Shown here: piece after piece, positions 11,121 to 21,520 of the stretch
Position numbering within the stretch: position 1 is the stretch's first letter
Layout: each line of letters opens with the position of its first letter
Assembly: GCF_958298935.1 (NCBI RefSeq)
Contig: NC_084929.1
Span: forward strand, 32,119,501 to 32,183,500
DNA: 64,000 nucleotides
Origin: Phragmites australis
Lineage: Eukaryota > Streptophyta > Magnoliopsida > Poales > Poaceae
Direction of reading: 5' to 3'
The notes under the pieces: generated by a model
The model's database searches: none
Told to the model about the DNA's origin: nothing
What the model saw: the letters and a program-made list of their open reading frames with translations, nothing else
Position numbers and translations under genes: made by a program

Positions 11121-11345
11121 ATAGGTCATCCGGTGTCAACTATCACTCCGCCATTGCCTTCTGGATCAATGCTGCCCAAGCTGGGAGGAGCAGCAGCCAT
11201 GGCAGCGGTGCCATCGTCTCCTAGGCTAACACCCTCCGACCAATGTAGTAGAAATTTGGGTATGTGATGCTCTTCAACATTTGGGTGAAGAGGAAGCCGT
11301 CCGTCACTGGCAACGCGAGATCACCCATCACCAGTGTCTAAACTA
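11121..11345 (-). pseudogene. Aspartic protease pseudogene, central part (upstream of CACTA insertion)
   Basis: The minus strand reads GDLALPVTDGFLF followed by MLKSITYPNFYYIG, a segment typical of nepenthesin-like proteases (…P..FYYVGL). After a frame change it reads SIDPEGNGGVIVDTG, the second active-site Asp motif. The reading stops at the CACTA border at 11121 and resumes with THLPGPFYA at 2257, so one gene was split. Nothing protease-like is visible beyond 11345, so the N-terminal half, including the first active site, is lost. Confidence 0.82.
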
Positions 11346-11945
11346 TTGTTTCATGTTCTATCCTTTCTTGAGTGGATGTAAGAGATTAAACGGTTCTGGT
11401 TACGTTACTTGGTAATGAAAATAGGTATCCCCATATTAAAAGGGCCCATATTAAAAGAGGGCTGGTGATGTTAGGGTTCCACACTCCATGCACTTATAGC
11501 TGCTAGTGCCACAGGGGACCCAAGACAGATCACTCTCAGACTTAGAGGTGAGACTTGGATCATGCCGGACCGGCACAAGCCCAGCCCTTTCGGGCTTTAG
11601 CCCCTTTGGGCTATGCCAACATGGCATGGGAAGCTGTGCGGGCCATGCCATGCTAGCACGAGTCGCTTTCGGCAAGGCTCGGTCACTGCATGAAGGGCCA
11701 CATGGTGCCGGACCGGTATGGGCACGGTCCTACCCCGCGTGGTTGTGGAGTTGCTGCGTGTGCGTGGGCTCGCCTGATGCCTCATCGACCTCTGTACTCG
11801 ACTGTCTTAGTGCTTGCAGCTGCCACACAGACCATCCATGCATGCTGGCTGCCGCACTCGCTTCCTTGCCGTGTTCATGGTTACCAAGCTCCGTGCTCAC
11901 GGGCTGCTGCACGGTCTCGCTGACCTCCATCTCCATGGTTGCCGA
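11346..11945. other. GC-rich repetitive sequence, no gene
   Basis: It contains recurring phrases such as GCCGGACCGGCACAAGCCC, gggctttagcccctttgggc and CATGCCATGC. The same style of sequence resumes after the solo LTR (13620-14130, GGGCCGAGCTAGCTCGGCAC), so this is one older repeat interrupted by the LTR. Open reading frames here (for example 11506-11988 plus) show no domain and are rejected as genes. Confidence 0.45.
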
Positions 11946-12286
11946 TGAAAGTGCATCTAGACCCCCTAAGTGGGTTTTGGCTTATTGATGACAAAACGAT
12001 TAAGGAACTAATATGTTTATCTAAGTTATAAACATGTTTAAGTATTAGTTGAGAAGACATATGACGTTTGATGCCCGTCGAAACAAAAGGAGAAGCAACT
12101 AAGAGTACTCAATAGGATTTAAATTCTTTTATTTTTTGAAATTGAGTCTAGGATAGCCGCTCTATTAAGAGGGTTGCATTTGATTGCTTGGTTAGTGTCT
12201 CAATGCTCAAGATATCCTTTAGAACCAACTAGTTGAGAGACACACTCACCCACGGACACCGAGTTAGTTCTACAAAAGTTTACTGA

Positions 12287-12830
12287 GTCCGGATACTCCG
12301 GTACTCAGTGTTTAGTCCGTCTCGGTTCTGATTTATTTTTATTGGGAAAAGACCGGAGTCTCCGGTGTTCACCGGATACTTCGGTAGTTTATGGGTTTTT
12401 AGACCGGAGTCTCCGAGGGAGACTCCGCTAGAGAGTCTCGGTTAAGTCTTTATTTTAATTGAAAAAGACCGGAGTCTCCGGTGTTCACCGGATACTCCGG
12501 TAAGAGGTTAAGTTTTAACCGGAGTTTCCGAGAGAGACTCCGGCAGGGGTGTCTCGGGTAGCTTTTAATCTTTTTGATAAAAAGATCGGAGTCTCCGGTG
12601 TTCACCGGATACTCCGGTACCTGGAAAGGCCGTAGGGTCCGGCTAGTCTCCGGACTTAGTCTTTTTGAAAGCCCTGTCAGGACTGGAGACTCCGGTGTTC
12701 ACCGGAGACTCCGATAACTTAACATAATTGTAACGGCTAGTTTTGACACGTTCTGTGACTATTCTGACGCCATTTTTGGATTTGGAGCCGGATACTTCTG
12801 TGTTCACCGGATACTCCGGTCAGGTTTGAC
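12287..12830. repeat. Array of CCGGAGTCTCCGGTGTTCACCGGA-type palindromic units
   Basis: Inside the solo LTR, GGAGTCTCCGGTGTTCACCG or close variants occur at about 12354, 12472, 12587, 12686 and 12787, usually followed by GATACTCCGG. Related shorter units recur at 13475-13555. Each unit is made of overlapping inverted repeats (CCGGA/TCCGG). Spacing is irregular (about 100-118 bp), so this is not a simple tandem satellite. Confidence 0.8.
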
Positions 12831-12862
12831 AGAACAGTAACGGCTAGTTTTTGAGAGAGGGC

Positions 12863-12870
12863 TATAAATA
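12863..12870 (+). promoter_or_regulatory. TATA-like box of the solo LTR
   Basis: The string TATAAATA lies downstream of AACGGCTAGTTTTTGAGAGAG, in the position expected for the U3/R boundary of the LTR. Confidence 0.55.
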
Positions 12871-13619
12871 CTCCCACACCCCATGGCATTTAAAGCTTGC
12901 TATTGCTGGTGAACTCTAGACTCTTTGAGCACTTTAAGAGCATTTAAAGTCCCTCCAACCTCCTCTAGTGCAAAGTTTGCAAAATTTAGTGAGTTTGTGT
13001 TTAGAGAGGGTTTAAGCCACTTGAGCATTGAGTTCTTCTTCGAGCATTCGCTGTGATCATTTCTCTTGAAGCTTCGTGCTTCTAGACGGCAAGGCGTTGC
13101 CCGTAGAGCACCCAAACTTTGTGGAGTGCCACGGGAAGTTTGTAATCATCTTCGAATTGAGTAAGAAATTCTAGCTTGATCTTTGTGATCGCTAGAAGAG
13201 GATAGGGTTGGAAAAGACCCAGCTCTTTGTGAGCTCCTCAACGGAGATGTAGGCACTTCTTTGTGAGGTGGCTGAACTCCGAGATAATCTCTCGCGTTCT
13301 TATTTGTGCAATTTGCTTACTCGTGTGAATTTGTGATTCTTCATACAAATTGCTCTAGTGATCATCTATCTAGTATTAATTATTATTTTAGTTCTGTGGT
13401 ATCTAGTAGATCTAGCTTCAACTATAGATTCTAACTATTTGCTTTAATTCGTAGTTATTCTAGATTTCCTGTATAGACCGGAGACTCCGGACTAGACCGG
13501 ATACTTCGGATCAGACCGGAGTATCCGAGCTTCACCGGAGTATCCGGCAGATTTAATCCGCTGTTTTAGTTTTAATTTTCAGAAAAATCTATTTACCCCC
13601 TCTAGGCACTTTCAGCCGA

Positions 13620-14214
13620 TAGTTATGCTCTCTCACCTTTGGCCTGTAGCTTGGATGAGAAAGAAATGAGGACCAGGGAAGACTTAGAAGAGGTAAGGTC
13701 GACGTGTGGGGCACATGGCTAAGAGCAATGGGAAAGAGATGATAATACTTTTCATTTTTTAATTAGAATGGATGCTAGTACGAGTACGTACTTTAGTAGT
13801 ACTTCACTACCGTGGAGGTCTTTTGGTTACCCCAGTCAATAGTGTCCAACATATGTCCAGCATCTTACGAAAGAAGCATCCCATACTTATACAAGACAGA
13901 ACAACATATCCAACAATTTTAGTGCTAGGTGCGTCTAGGCACAGCCCATTTTTTTTTGACGGCCAGACCATCCATGGGGTCTTATATCAATGTTAGCACG
14001 ATCCAAATACAGCACGATACGAGAATAAAGTGGGCCGAGCTAGCTCGGCACGAGCACTAAACCATACTGGGTTGAGTGTACAGTGGGCTGGCCCAAAATA
14101 GCCCAGCCCAAGTCCCACTTCTACTCCCACTCTCCCAGTGTCAAGTACACATGAAAGACCTGTGGGGGTGTGCCAAGGTTTAGGGACAGCAAGTAGCTAT
14201 ATGTGTATGCTGTT
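13620..14214. other. Continuation of GC-rich repeat, no gene
   Basis: Repeat-like sequence with GGGCCGAGCTAGCTCGGCAC and GTGGGCTGGCCC near 14028-14090. No coding potential recognised. Confidence 0.35.
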
Positions 14215-14222
14215 ACTGGTTC

Positions 14223-14380
14223 CAGTGGCGGACCGTTCTCATGAATTTAGGTAGGGCGAACTTCACTTGACCTTAGCCAACGTCGGCGTCGACTGCTGAA
14301 CAATACTCACCCACTGTTGAGTTGCCTATCAGTAGGTGGGGCGGTCGCCACAGCTTGCCTTACTGGAAGGTCCGCCGCTG
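14223..14380. mobile_element. hAT-type MITE, 158 bp
   Basis: Terminal inverted repeats are CAGTGGCGGACC at 14223 and GGTCCGCCGCTG ending at 14380. The flanking 8-mers ACTGGTTC (14215-14222) and ATTGGTTC (14381-14388) match at 7 of 8 positions, the duplication length of hAT elements. Confidence 0.85.
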
Positions 14381-14388
14381 ATTGGTTC

Positions 14389-15277
14389 TATGATGTCCAA
14401 GAAGTCAAATTTTGTGGAGTTCAGTAAACCCATGGATGGAGTATAAAGAGATCTAACATGGCTAAGGCCAAGAACCACACTACTCTGGGTCTGGGGTTTG
14501 CAATCTTTTGCATGGGAATTAAGGAAGCTGGATATGATGCAAAGAAGAATGATGTATATGTGAATAAAAGGATGCAAACGATAAGGTGACAAATACAAAT
14601 ATAACAATTTTGCAAAATAATAATAATTAAAGAACTATAATTTTTTAAACCTTTTCAAAAAGAGTTGGAAAGTAAATGTGCCATAATCTTCAATGTGTAT
14701 CTTTTCAAAAATACTTATGTTTTGAACATGATACAATCTTCAATGTGTATCTTTGACCACTGTTTTGTATGTAATATATTTATAAAATCTAATAAGTTTA
14801 TGATATTATGAAAATGTTTATGAAGACAAATCTACATGTATGATTTTTTTATGTTTACAAATTAAATATTTTAAAAATTATTGGTAGTAAAAGTCTCAAA
14901 AGTTTGACTAGATCTTGTGACCGGAGTGAATACTATCTTTGAAGAAATAAAAATTGGATTCAAGAATAAAAGAATTGTCTATGGAACAATGGAGTACAAA
15001 TCAGACATACACAAGCATGCATACACACTCGTGTGGGTGTACTAGAGCACATGTCTAAATTAGATTGAAGACCTAAGCTCACGTAACACGAGCACACATT
15101 TTAACCACTAAATACACCTACATATGTATGTACTAATCCCTATGAGCAACAATACCGAGTCTAGAACTTAAATTCCAATAGGTACATTTCACCACAAGAA
15201 CCATAACAACGTTACAAGTAGGTTGATAGTGAAACAAATGTGTCTGAGGACCGCTGCTTGTGTGTCCATTTTATTCT
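14389..15277. other. A/T-rich intergenic sequence
   Basis: A phrase (CAATCTTCAATGTGTATCTTT) is repeated at about 14685 and 14735. No genes or transposon termini recognised. Confidence 0.35.
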
Positions 15278-15280
15278 TTA

Positions 15281-15399
15281 GGCCTTGTTTGAAAATAGGC
15301 AATCACAGCCCAATCCATATGGGCGGGTCAGAAATTCGAACTAATTTCTGGGCCCACCACGTAGATTGGTGTGGGGATTGCCGGCTTCCGAACAGGCCC
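15281..15399. mobile_element. Tourist-type (PIF/Harbinger) MITE, 119 bp
   Basis: The ends are GGCCTTGTTTGAAAATAGGC and, from the other strand, GGGCCTGTTCGGAAGCCGGC, similar inverted repeats that extend into GCAATC. The TTA target duplication lies at 15278-15280 and 15400-15402, diagnostic for PIF/Harbinger. Confidence 0.85.
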
Positions 15400-15474
15400 T
15401 TAGCGAATGGCCGAGGTTCTAGTCAGTTTTAAAAGAAAAGGGTAGTAAAACAGAGTGATTTCCTAAAACAAAGA

Positions 15475-16206
15475 GTGAAACAGAGTGAACGAATGGCATT
15501 GGTTCCTTGTCAACCAGGCAACCCTGGTTCATCCTTCAGAGTTGAGAGGAAAGTGGATGTGCGTCACTTTTGGTTTCAGCACAGATTGCTTGGGCTAAGG
15601 AATGTGCTGTGTGATGCATGTTCAGACATTCTCCAGGCAAGATTGCAGATAGACTTGTGGAGTCTGACATCTTCTACTGATAGCAAGGAGAGGACTCTGG
15701 AGACGTGCCTCCACGTTGGGAACAAGAAGCCGCTAATGTTCAGAGTGACACTCAGAGCCCAGAATAGTTTGAGACTCGGAAAGGAAACATGGAAATGATT
15801 GCCCCCAGATGATATAGTTCTCATCATGTACAATTACAGTCCTAGTTCGATCGGTTATCATAGTTATCATATGAAACTTGGAGATTGTTCATGCACTTTA
15901 CTGACAGATCCTATGTTGGCAGTCCACCTGCTCAGGGAGAGGGGAAAAAAACACCCAAAAGACAGGTATGATATGCAGCCTCTTTGCTTGCCTGACAATC
16001 TAGCAGCTGCAAGGACGATGAGTGTGAGAGTACAGGACCAAATAATTCCCGGTACCAAAAATTCCGGACCTGATTCAATGACAATTTGCTTCAGAATCCT
16101 ATATCTCTTTTCACTTTTTTGTTTCGCAATCCTATTTCTTTTCACTTTTTTGTTTCGCAAGCGTGAACCTTACTGCCTAAAGATGAAAACTTCAGAACAA
16201 GGATGA
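15475..16206 (+). other. Two adjacent open stretches, product unrecognised
   Basis: Plus-strand open frames 15475-15798 (107 codons, with HFWFQHRLLGLRNVLCDACS) and 15799-16206 (135 codons, ending in a hydrophobic FCFAILFLFTFLFRK segment) have near-normal amino-acid composition but match no family I know. There is no evidence of splice sites or promoter. They may be fragments of a captured or decayed gene, or chance. Confidence 0.2.
16095..16160. repeat. 33-bp tandem duplication
   Basis: AATCCTAT(ATC)TCTTTTCACTTTTTTGTTTCGCA occurs twice in a row (about 16095-16127 and 16128-16160) with a small indel. Confidence 0.85.
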
Positions 16207-16385
16207 ATATAAATGATGGTAATTCTGATGAATCTGCAACTGTAGAAGAGTGTAGGTACCTCTAGGTGGAAGTGAACAAGAAGCTGCATAATTTGTTGCT
16301 GCATATACTAGCACTTTATTATCCCATGATCTATCGACTGCCTTCACACCGTCATGATACACAGGGAGCTAAGTGCACGCCTGAC

Positions 16386-17240
16386 TTTTTTTTAAGGTAA
16401 AGGAAGCTTTATTCCATATTGAAATAAGTTTCGGCATCTGCACATAACCACAAATACTACATCCCGACCTTTGCGTATTAACATGCAAAAGCCTTTACTT
16501 ATTACAAAGTACAGCTCTCAGCTGTATATCATGAAGAGGTTACAACACCAGTAAACCAAACTAAATGTTGGAGAAATGAAAGATCAATCATGTTGCTAAA
16601 CCTCCACCTATGCTCGGTGAAGATCTCCATGGTTGTGACCTCTAATGTACGTACGAAGACTACCTACATGTATGTGATATTCTTTTCTTTATTAAACACA
16701 ATATTATTATAGCTCAACCATATTGACCAATATAATGCAGTAACACCAACCCAAATCTTTAGTCTTACTTTTGATGGTACCTCAAAAGGCCAATCCCCAA
16801 ATATATTGGTAATAGAAGAAGGGGTTGTTAAATCAAAAGCAACATGTACAGTTCGCCATATAAATTTGGCAAATTTATAGTCAATAAACAGATGTTGGAT
16901 TGTTTCCTCGTGATTGCAGAAACAACATTTTTTTCATACATTCTAATTCCGTTTAAAATGGTTGTCCTTGGTTAATATAACACATTTCTTGAGGTGCCAT
17001 AAAAATACCTTTATTTTTATAGGTATCTTGATTTTCCATATGAGCCGATAGAATGAGAAAAGTCATAGTTCATTAGATCATTATGCATAGAATATGTTGT
17101 AAAAAGTCCTATTTTGATGTAGACTCCACTTAAATTTATCACGGTGATCTGCTAGTTGTATCAAAGCCAATTTTACAACTAGATGTAGTACATGCCAACT
17201 ACTGGCTCTTCCAGCGTTCGAAGTTCATAGGAAACAGTAT
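16386..17240 (-). mobile_element. LINE (L1-type) 3' fragment with zf-RVT remnant
   Basis: The minus strand reads DHRDKFKWSLHQN, then RLIWKIKIPIKIKVFLWHL, then CCFCNHEETIQHLFIDYKFA and FIWRTVHVAFDL. This is the C-terminal zinc-binding reverse-transcriptase region (zf-RVT) of plant LINEs, with stops and frame changes. An AATAAA and a short A run (T run at 16387-16394 on plus) mark the 3' tail. 5' truncation is normal for LINEs. No target duplication was identified. Confidence 0.75.
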
Positions 17241-18705
17241 AATTTCCACATTAATCTTGAGAAATTCCCGTGTTGCAAATGGGGCCTCAAATAGTATATA
17301 AAGATGTTACGCTAGTACTGCTGCTTCTACGATGCAGATCACACGTGGATAGATGTAGACCTTCCCTTCCGTGTGTTGCCGCTGCACTGTTTGCTGTTGC
17401 TCTATCTTCTGCACGTACGGAGGATACAATATTGGCACCATGGATTCAACATGTAAGACGGGTCATGTACTCATGGCATGCAGGATGTAAAGTGTAGGGA
17501 TACGGTTTTTTTACGTAACTGTATGTATAATTTTCAGTAAACCCTGTGTGTCAACGGTATATCACGTATGTAATTATGTCATATGATCTCCTTCTAAAAA
17601 GGGTGTAGTGCTATGATCGATAGATGGGGACGTAGTGAACCCACGTGGCCTTATGATTTCTCAGCGTGTCGTTCGTACATCGGCCAATGCTTGTGCAACT
17701 CGTGTTAGTTTAGCTTCATGATTTCGTCTCCTTTTGGCACCATGCGCCTAGTCGTATACACTCGAACGATTTGATCTGGAGTCTTGCTGCATCCATGCAT
17801 GGCCCCGTCGGATCTGCTTCAACTGTTCAAGTGGTCTCATCTCTCAACTGATACTATACCCAATGTTCCATGTAGTGTCATAGGCCAGTGCTGGTTCATT
17901 TAGGCTTTACCCTTGTACATATGCATGATTCTAGCTGTTGGTCTGTAGCTTTCATTGCTCCAGAAGAAAAGATGCAGAGTTCTTGGCTTCTTGCGAACTA
18001 TAGGACAGAAGAAGAAATTTCAAGGTACTTTCGCCAAAGAAATTGAGTAAAGAAATTTGAGGTATCTCAACTCTGCAGAAATTTAAGGTATCTGAACTCT
18101 GAAAGTATGGACAGACATGCAGTACTGCAACACTGCATTTTCTGCACCATTTGCTCACGCTTTTTAATCTGCTCCATCTTCACTCACGCTAGATAGTAGA
18201 TATTAGCACAGCTCTGTAGATTCGTGTGAAGTAAAATAAGCTTCCATGCATCTCTGATCTCTCGGTCGCTTTGCCATCGTCTCGAGATCGATCAAACCCG
18301 TCGGTGTGAAGTCAGAGAGTCTCGTGCGCGCATGCTTTGCAGCCACGGAAGGTTTCTGAACTCTGACGAACGCGGCGGCAAACCTTCTCGCCGTTCGTCT
18401 CCTTTCCCTTTTTTGCCTTTTGTCCTGCGCGCCCTCGCCTTTCTCCGAGGAGACGACTTGCTCCTCCAGCCCTCCGTGCCGCGACCCTATCATTGCCTCC
18501 AAGTGCGTGCGAGCCACGATCGGGGTCGCGGAGGAGGGAGACGACCTTTTCCTGCAGGCGCGCGCGAGGTGCGGCGGATCGAGAGGGCCGGAAGCAAGCG
18601 CCGACACGCGCCAGGTGGGGACGGCCTCCCCGGTTTTGACCTTTGAAATGTTTAGTGCAGTGTCTGTGTGATTTCGAGGTGTTTAGCTTAGTATAACTAC
18701 GAGCG
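17241..18705. other. Intergenic region without recognised genes
   Basis: The GC-rich part at 18290-18640 is open in several frames on both strands (for example 18203-18607 minus, 134 codons; 18332-18646 plus). None shows a known domain or a convincing start context. A captured gene fragment is possible but cannot be supported. Confidence 0.3.
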
Positions 18706-18709
18706 ATAG

Positions 18710-18995
18710 CATCAATGCAACTCCCAATACTAATTTCTTAAATATTAATTATATTGATGTGATAAGTAATTTAAAGATAAAAAGAAATGAACTTATTTCT
18801 TACGAAACAAACTAGCTCTTTGAACAATTCGAGATGATTATAAAATAATAAATTATTTTAAAAAATCTTACGAAACTAACAAGACATATACATATATTAA
18901 AGGATTATTTTTAACATTAATTTCTTACTTTCTCTCCTCTTAAACATCATCTAAGAAATATATCATTAGGAGTGGTCTAATGATGATTAATCTTT
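18710..18995. mobile_element. MITE-like inverted-repeat element
   Basis: The left end CATCAATGCAACTCCCAAT...AATTTCTTAA is mirrored by the right end. On the opposite strand the right end reads CATCATTAGACCACTCCTAA, followed by a TATTTCTTAG-like stretch. The interior is A/T-rich. The target duplication is unclear, so superfamily is not assigned. Confidence 0.5.
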
Positions 18996-19289
18996 CGCTC
19001 AGGCATACTTCGTGAAAGAATTTTCCATTGATCAGGCACAGTAGTCAAACTGATCACAACGGGAACGGAGCCTCGGCCGGTCGCCAAAGTCCACCTCGCG
19101 CAAATATTTTAGGCACGATCTTGCTAATCTCGTCTCGCGACAACGTGCAGCTGGCTAACATAGCTTGCGAGCAAGCATGATCCGCAGAATCTGTCGACGA
19201 TGGACGTGCGATGAACTGATTAGTGAGAGATAATTTTTGTTTGCTCGAAACGAAAAGGATTAGATTAGTGGGATTAGGTGGTTGGGATT

Positions 19290-19426
19290 GTCAGACGAGT
19301 GCGTGGCTCACTAATAAGATGTATAGGAGTGTCTCCGCCGGTTTGGGTTTGAACCCGGGTTGACACCTACGTGTGTAAAGGGCTCCAAAAAGACTAGGTA
19401 AAGAGACCTTTTAAAAAAAAAAAAAA
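19290..19426 (+). mobile_element. tRNA-derived SINE with poly-A tail
   Basis: An A-box-like GTGGCTCACTAAT (about 19303) and a B box GGTTTGAACCCGG (about 19346) are followed by a 14-A tail at 19413-19426. The flanks GTGGTTGGGATT (19278-19289) and GTGGTTAGGATT (19427-19438) match at 11 of 12 bases, a target duplication typical of retroposition. The family is not assigned. Confidence 0.75.
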
Positions 19427-19438
19427 GTGGTTAGGATT

Positions 19439-20172
19439 AGCATCAGCCATGTTCAGTTCAGACTCGTACGCAAGTAATCAGACTGCTGCTTTCCTGCATT
19501 ACTTTTTTCAGGCAAGCCTGTTGTCTGCTAATCCTTCTGATTGCAAAAGAATTTATAGTTTTTTTTTAACTTTTCAAAACCAATGTGCATCTTTTGCCAT
19601 TACATTTTACTGAAATGGGTAATTTGGTTCCCTCACATGCTGGTTGCCCAAATTTAGCATAGATATATGTAGTGAAGAAGAATTGATCACAAGCTAGCTC
19701 GCACGAGAATGTCATTGGGCTTGATGACAACTAGTATGTACTAGCATCTCCTGACTCCTGCTCTTGTTCTTGGGCGGAATAATTTACATGCAGTTAAGAA
19801 CCGAGGAAGTTTCTAACACACGCTTCTGCAGAGAATCGCTTGTTTCAAAGTGCTACTTGGTTTCTCGTTTCGAGAAATTTCAGTCCACAATTCATCGAGA
19901 TCTGAAGAACTCCGAAGTCCAAGATGACAGCAAAAAATTTCTCAGTCTCTCGGCACCGTCGCAGCCCACTTGTATCACTGTGCTAAGTTTCCCCGTATAC
20001 CAGTTTCCCCGTACAGCCCACTTGTATCACTTGTATCACTCTGACGAGACGTGCCTTACCATTTTGCGGATAAATGTCATCGGTCATTTCCTTTCTGTGG
20101 TTAATGCAATCATTTGTTCCAATAAGAGTCATAATTAATTTTTCACAGCGAAAATGTTATGAAAATTAAATC
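19439..20172. other. Intergenic, no gene
   Basis: A small internal repetition of CCCACTTGTATCACT and GTTTCCCCGTA occurs at 19970-20040. The 124-codon plus-strand frame at 19764-20138 has no recognisable domain. Confidence 0.3.
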
Positions 20173-20177
20173 CCCTG

Positions 20178-20526
20178 TGTTGGAATATGCCAGCCGAGGG
20201 CCCACAGCTAAGCCCAACGCTATTGTCGGTTCCTGTTCATGGTCCGGCAATAGCGCCCGGCCAGGATTGTTGACGGTTGTTGGTGTTTCAGATTTCATCG
20301 ATAGAGTTTGTTTGTTGTTGGTGTTTCAGATTTCATCGATAGAGTTTGTTTGTCCAGATATAGATAGATTGATATAAAATATATATAGACTTGGCTTAGA
20401 GATATATTTGATTTAAAGATAGGTTTCGAGTTAGAGATAAACTCTATCTGTACATTGTACTATATAGCCTCAAGGGCTCCCCGAATAATCCAAGCTCGAG
20501 ATTATTCCCCTACTTCTAGTCTTTCA
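20178..20526 (+). repeat. Copia 5' LTR
   Basis: It begins TGTTGGAATATGCCAGCC and ends TAGTCTTTCA. It is followed at once by TGGCATTAGCC, a degenerate initiator-Met primer-binding site. It is longer than the 3' LTR, partly because of a 38-bp internal duplication. Confidence 0.92.
20276..20351. repeat. 38-bp perfect tandem duplication inside 5' LTR
   Basis: GTTGTTGGTGTTTCAGATTT...GAGTTTGTTT is repeated exactly (20276-20313, 20314-20351). The 3' LTR has a single diverged copy, so the duplication arose after integration. Confidence 0.93.
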
Positions 20527-20545
20527 TGGCATTAGCCTAAACCCG

Positions 20546-21520
20546 ATGCCCCAGTTCAGTTGGTCGACCCCCTTGTGTCCCCTCTCAGTCTGCGCACACT
20601 TTCTCCATGATCGAGAACACCACCTCGCCTCTACTCTCTCCACCATTAATGTGTGTGTGCACATCCCCTTCTCCCTTGAGCTTCACCTGCCGAACTACAC
20701 TAGATGGCGCAAACTCTTCCTCATTCTCGTTAGCAAGTTCGGTGCTAAGGGCCATCTTGATGGCATCTCCCCCAAACCGAAGAGCGGCAACGCCACCTGA
20801 GAGTCAATAGACTATGATGTCCTCTCCCTCCTCTACGTGTCCATTTTGAGAAGATCCTCACCCCGGTGCTTTTGCCCATGCCGTCTGGATCAGTCTGCAG
20901 GATTTATTCTGTGACAACAAGATGACTCATGCACTCTCGCTTGAGGCTGAGTTTTGCAACTTGGCTCAAGGCGACCAGTCCATCCTCGCTGACATCGACC
21001 AGCTGGTCTCCAAGGACACTATCATCCTCACGCTTCTCCGCGGCCTCAATGTGCAGTTCCGCAACATCGCCACCGTCATCAAGACCAAGTCACCATTCCA
21101 CTCGTTCCTCGAGGTACGCTCCCTCCTTCTTCTTGAGGAGGCTGACCTCAAGATTGTTGCTCTAGGCTCCTCCACGGCTTTGGTGGTCGCTCCCAACATC
21201 AAACTTGCCAATGCTAGCACCTCCGCCCATGCAACTTACTATGTCACTGACAACCGAAATTCCAACTCCAGTGGCTCTGGTGGCAATGGCGGTAAAAAGA
21301 ACAAGGGCAAGAATGGCTGTCGCGGCGATTACGGCAATAACGGTGACACAGTCTACTGCAATGGCCTCCCATGTAATCGAGTGCAAACTCTGGGCATGAC
21401 ATCCTCAGTCCACATCCCCAAGCACCAGGCGCACATTATGCTTTTGTTGTGCCGGGCGCGTACAACGCTTAGATTGCCTCTACGCCATCTTGAGATCAGG
21501 CCTACCTCATCTAGGCCATG
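20546..21520 (+). pseudogene. Copia gag remnant
   Basis: The first segment contains FSLELHLPNYTRWRKLFL and KFGAKGHLDG, the usual gag start (…N[YF]xxWRxxFL…GHLDG). After stops, 20922-21521 continues with ALSLEAEFCNLAQGDQSI, VSKDTIILTLLRGLN and SFLEVRSLLLLEEADL. A Gly/Asn/Lys-rich tail (GSGGNGGKKNKGKNG) follows. Frame breaks lie near 20800-20920. Confidence 0.85.

Larger units (their letters stand above)
11946..13614 (+). mobile_element. Solo LTR, 1669 bp, TSD GCCGA
   Basis: It starts TGAAAGTGCATCTAGA and ends TCTAGGCACTTTCA, giving a near-perfect terminal inverted repeat with the canonical TG...CA of LTRs. The 5-bp target duplication GCCGA lies at 11941-11945 and 13615-13619. A TATA-like box at 12863-12870 gives the orientation. 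No internal region or partner LTR is adjacent, so it is a solo LTR left by recombination. The family is not assigned; it resembles the LTR start at 63025 (minus). Confidence 0.92.

Noticed and set aside
11506..11988. 160-codon plus-strand frame
   Set aside because: Runs from GC-rich repeat into the solo LTR start at 11946; no domain; frames open on both strands.
12287..13555. Regularly recurring CCGG units considered as a CRISPR-like or satellite array
   Set aside because: Irregular spacing, diverged units, located inside an LTR of a eukaryotic genome.
18203..18646. Overlapping 134-codon (minus) and 104-codon (plus) frames
   Set aside because: Mutually antisense, GC-driven, no recognisable domain, no splice or promoter support.
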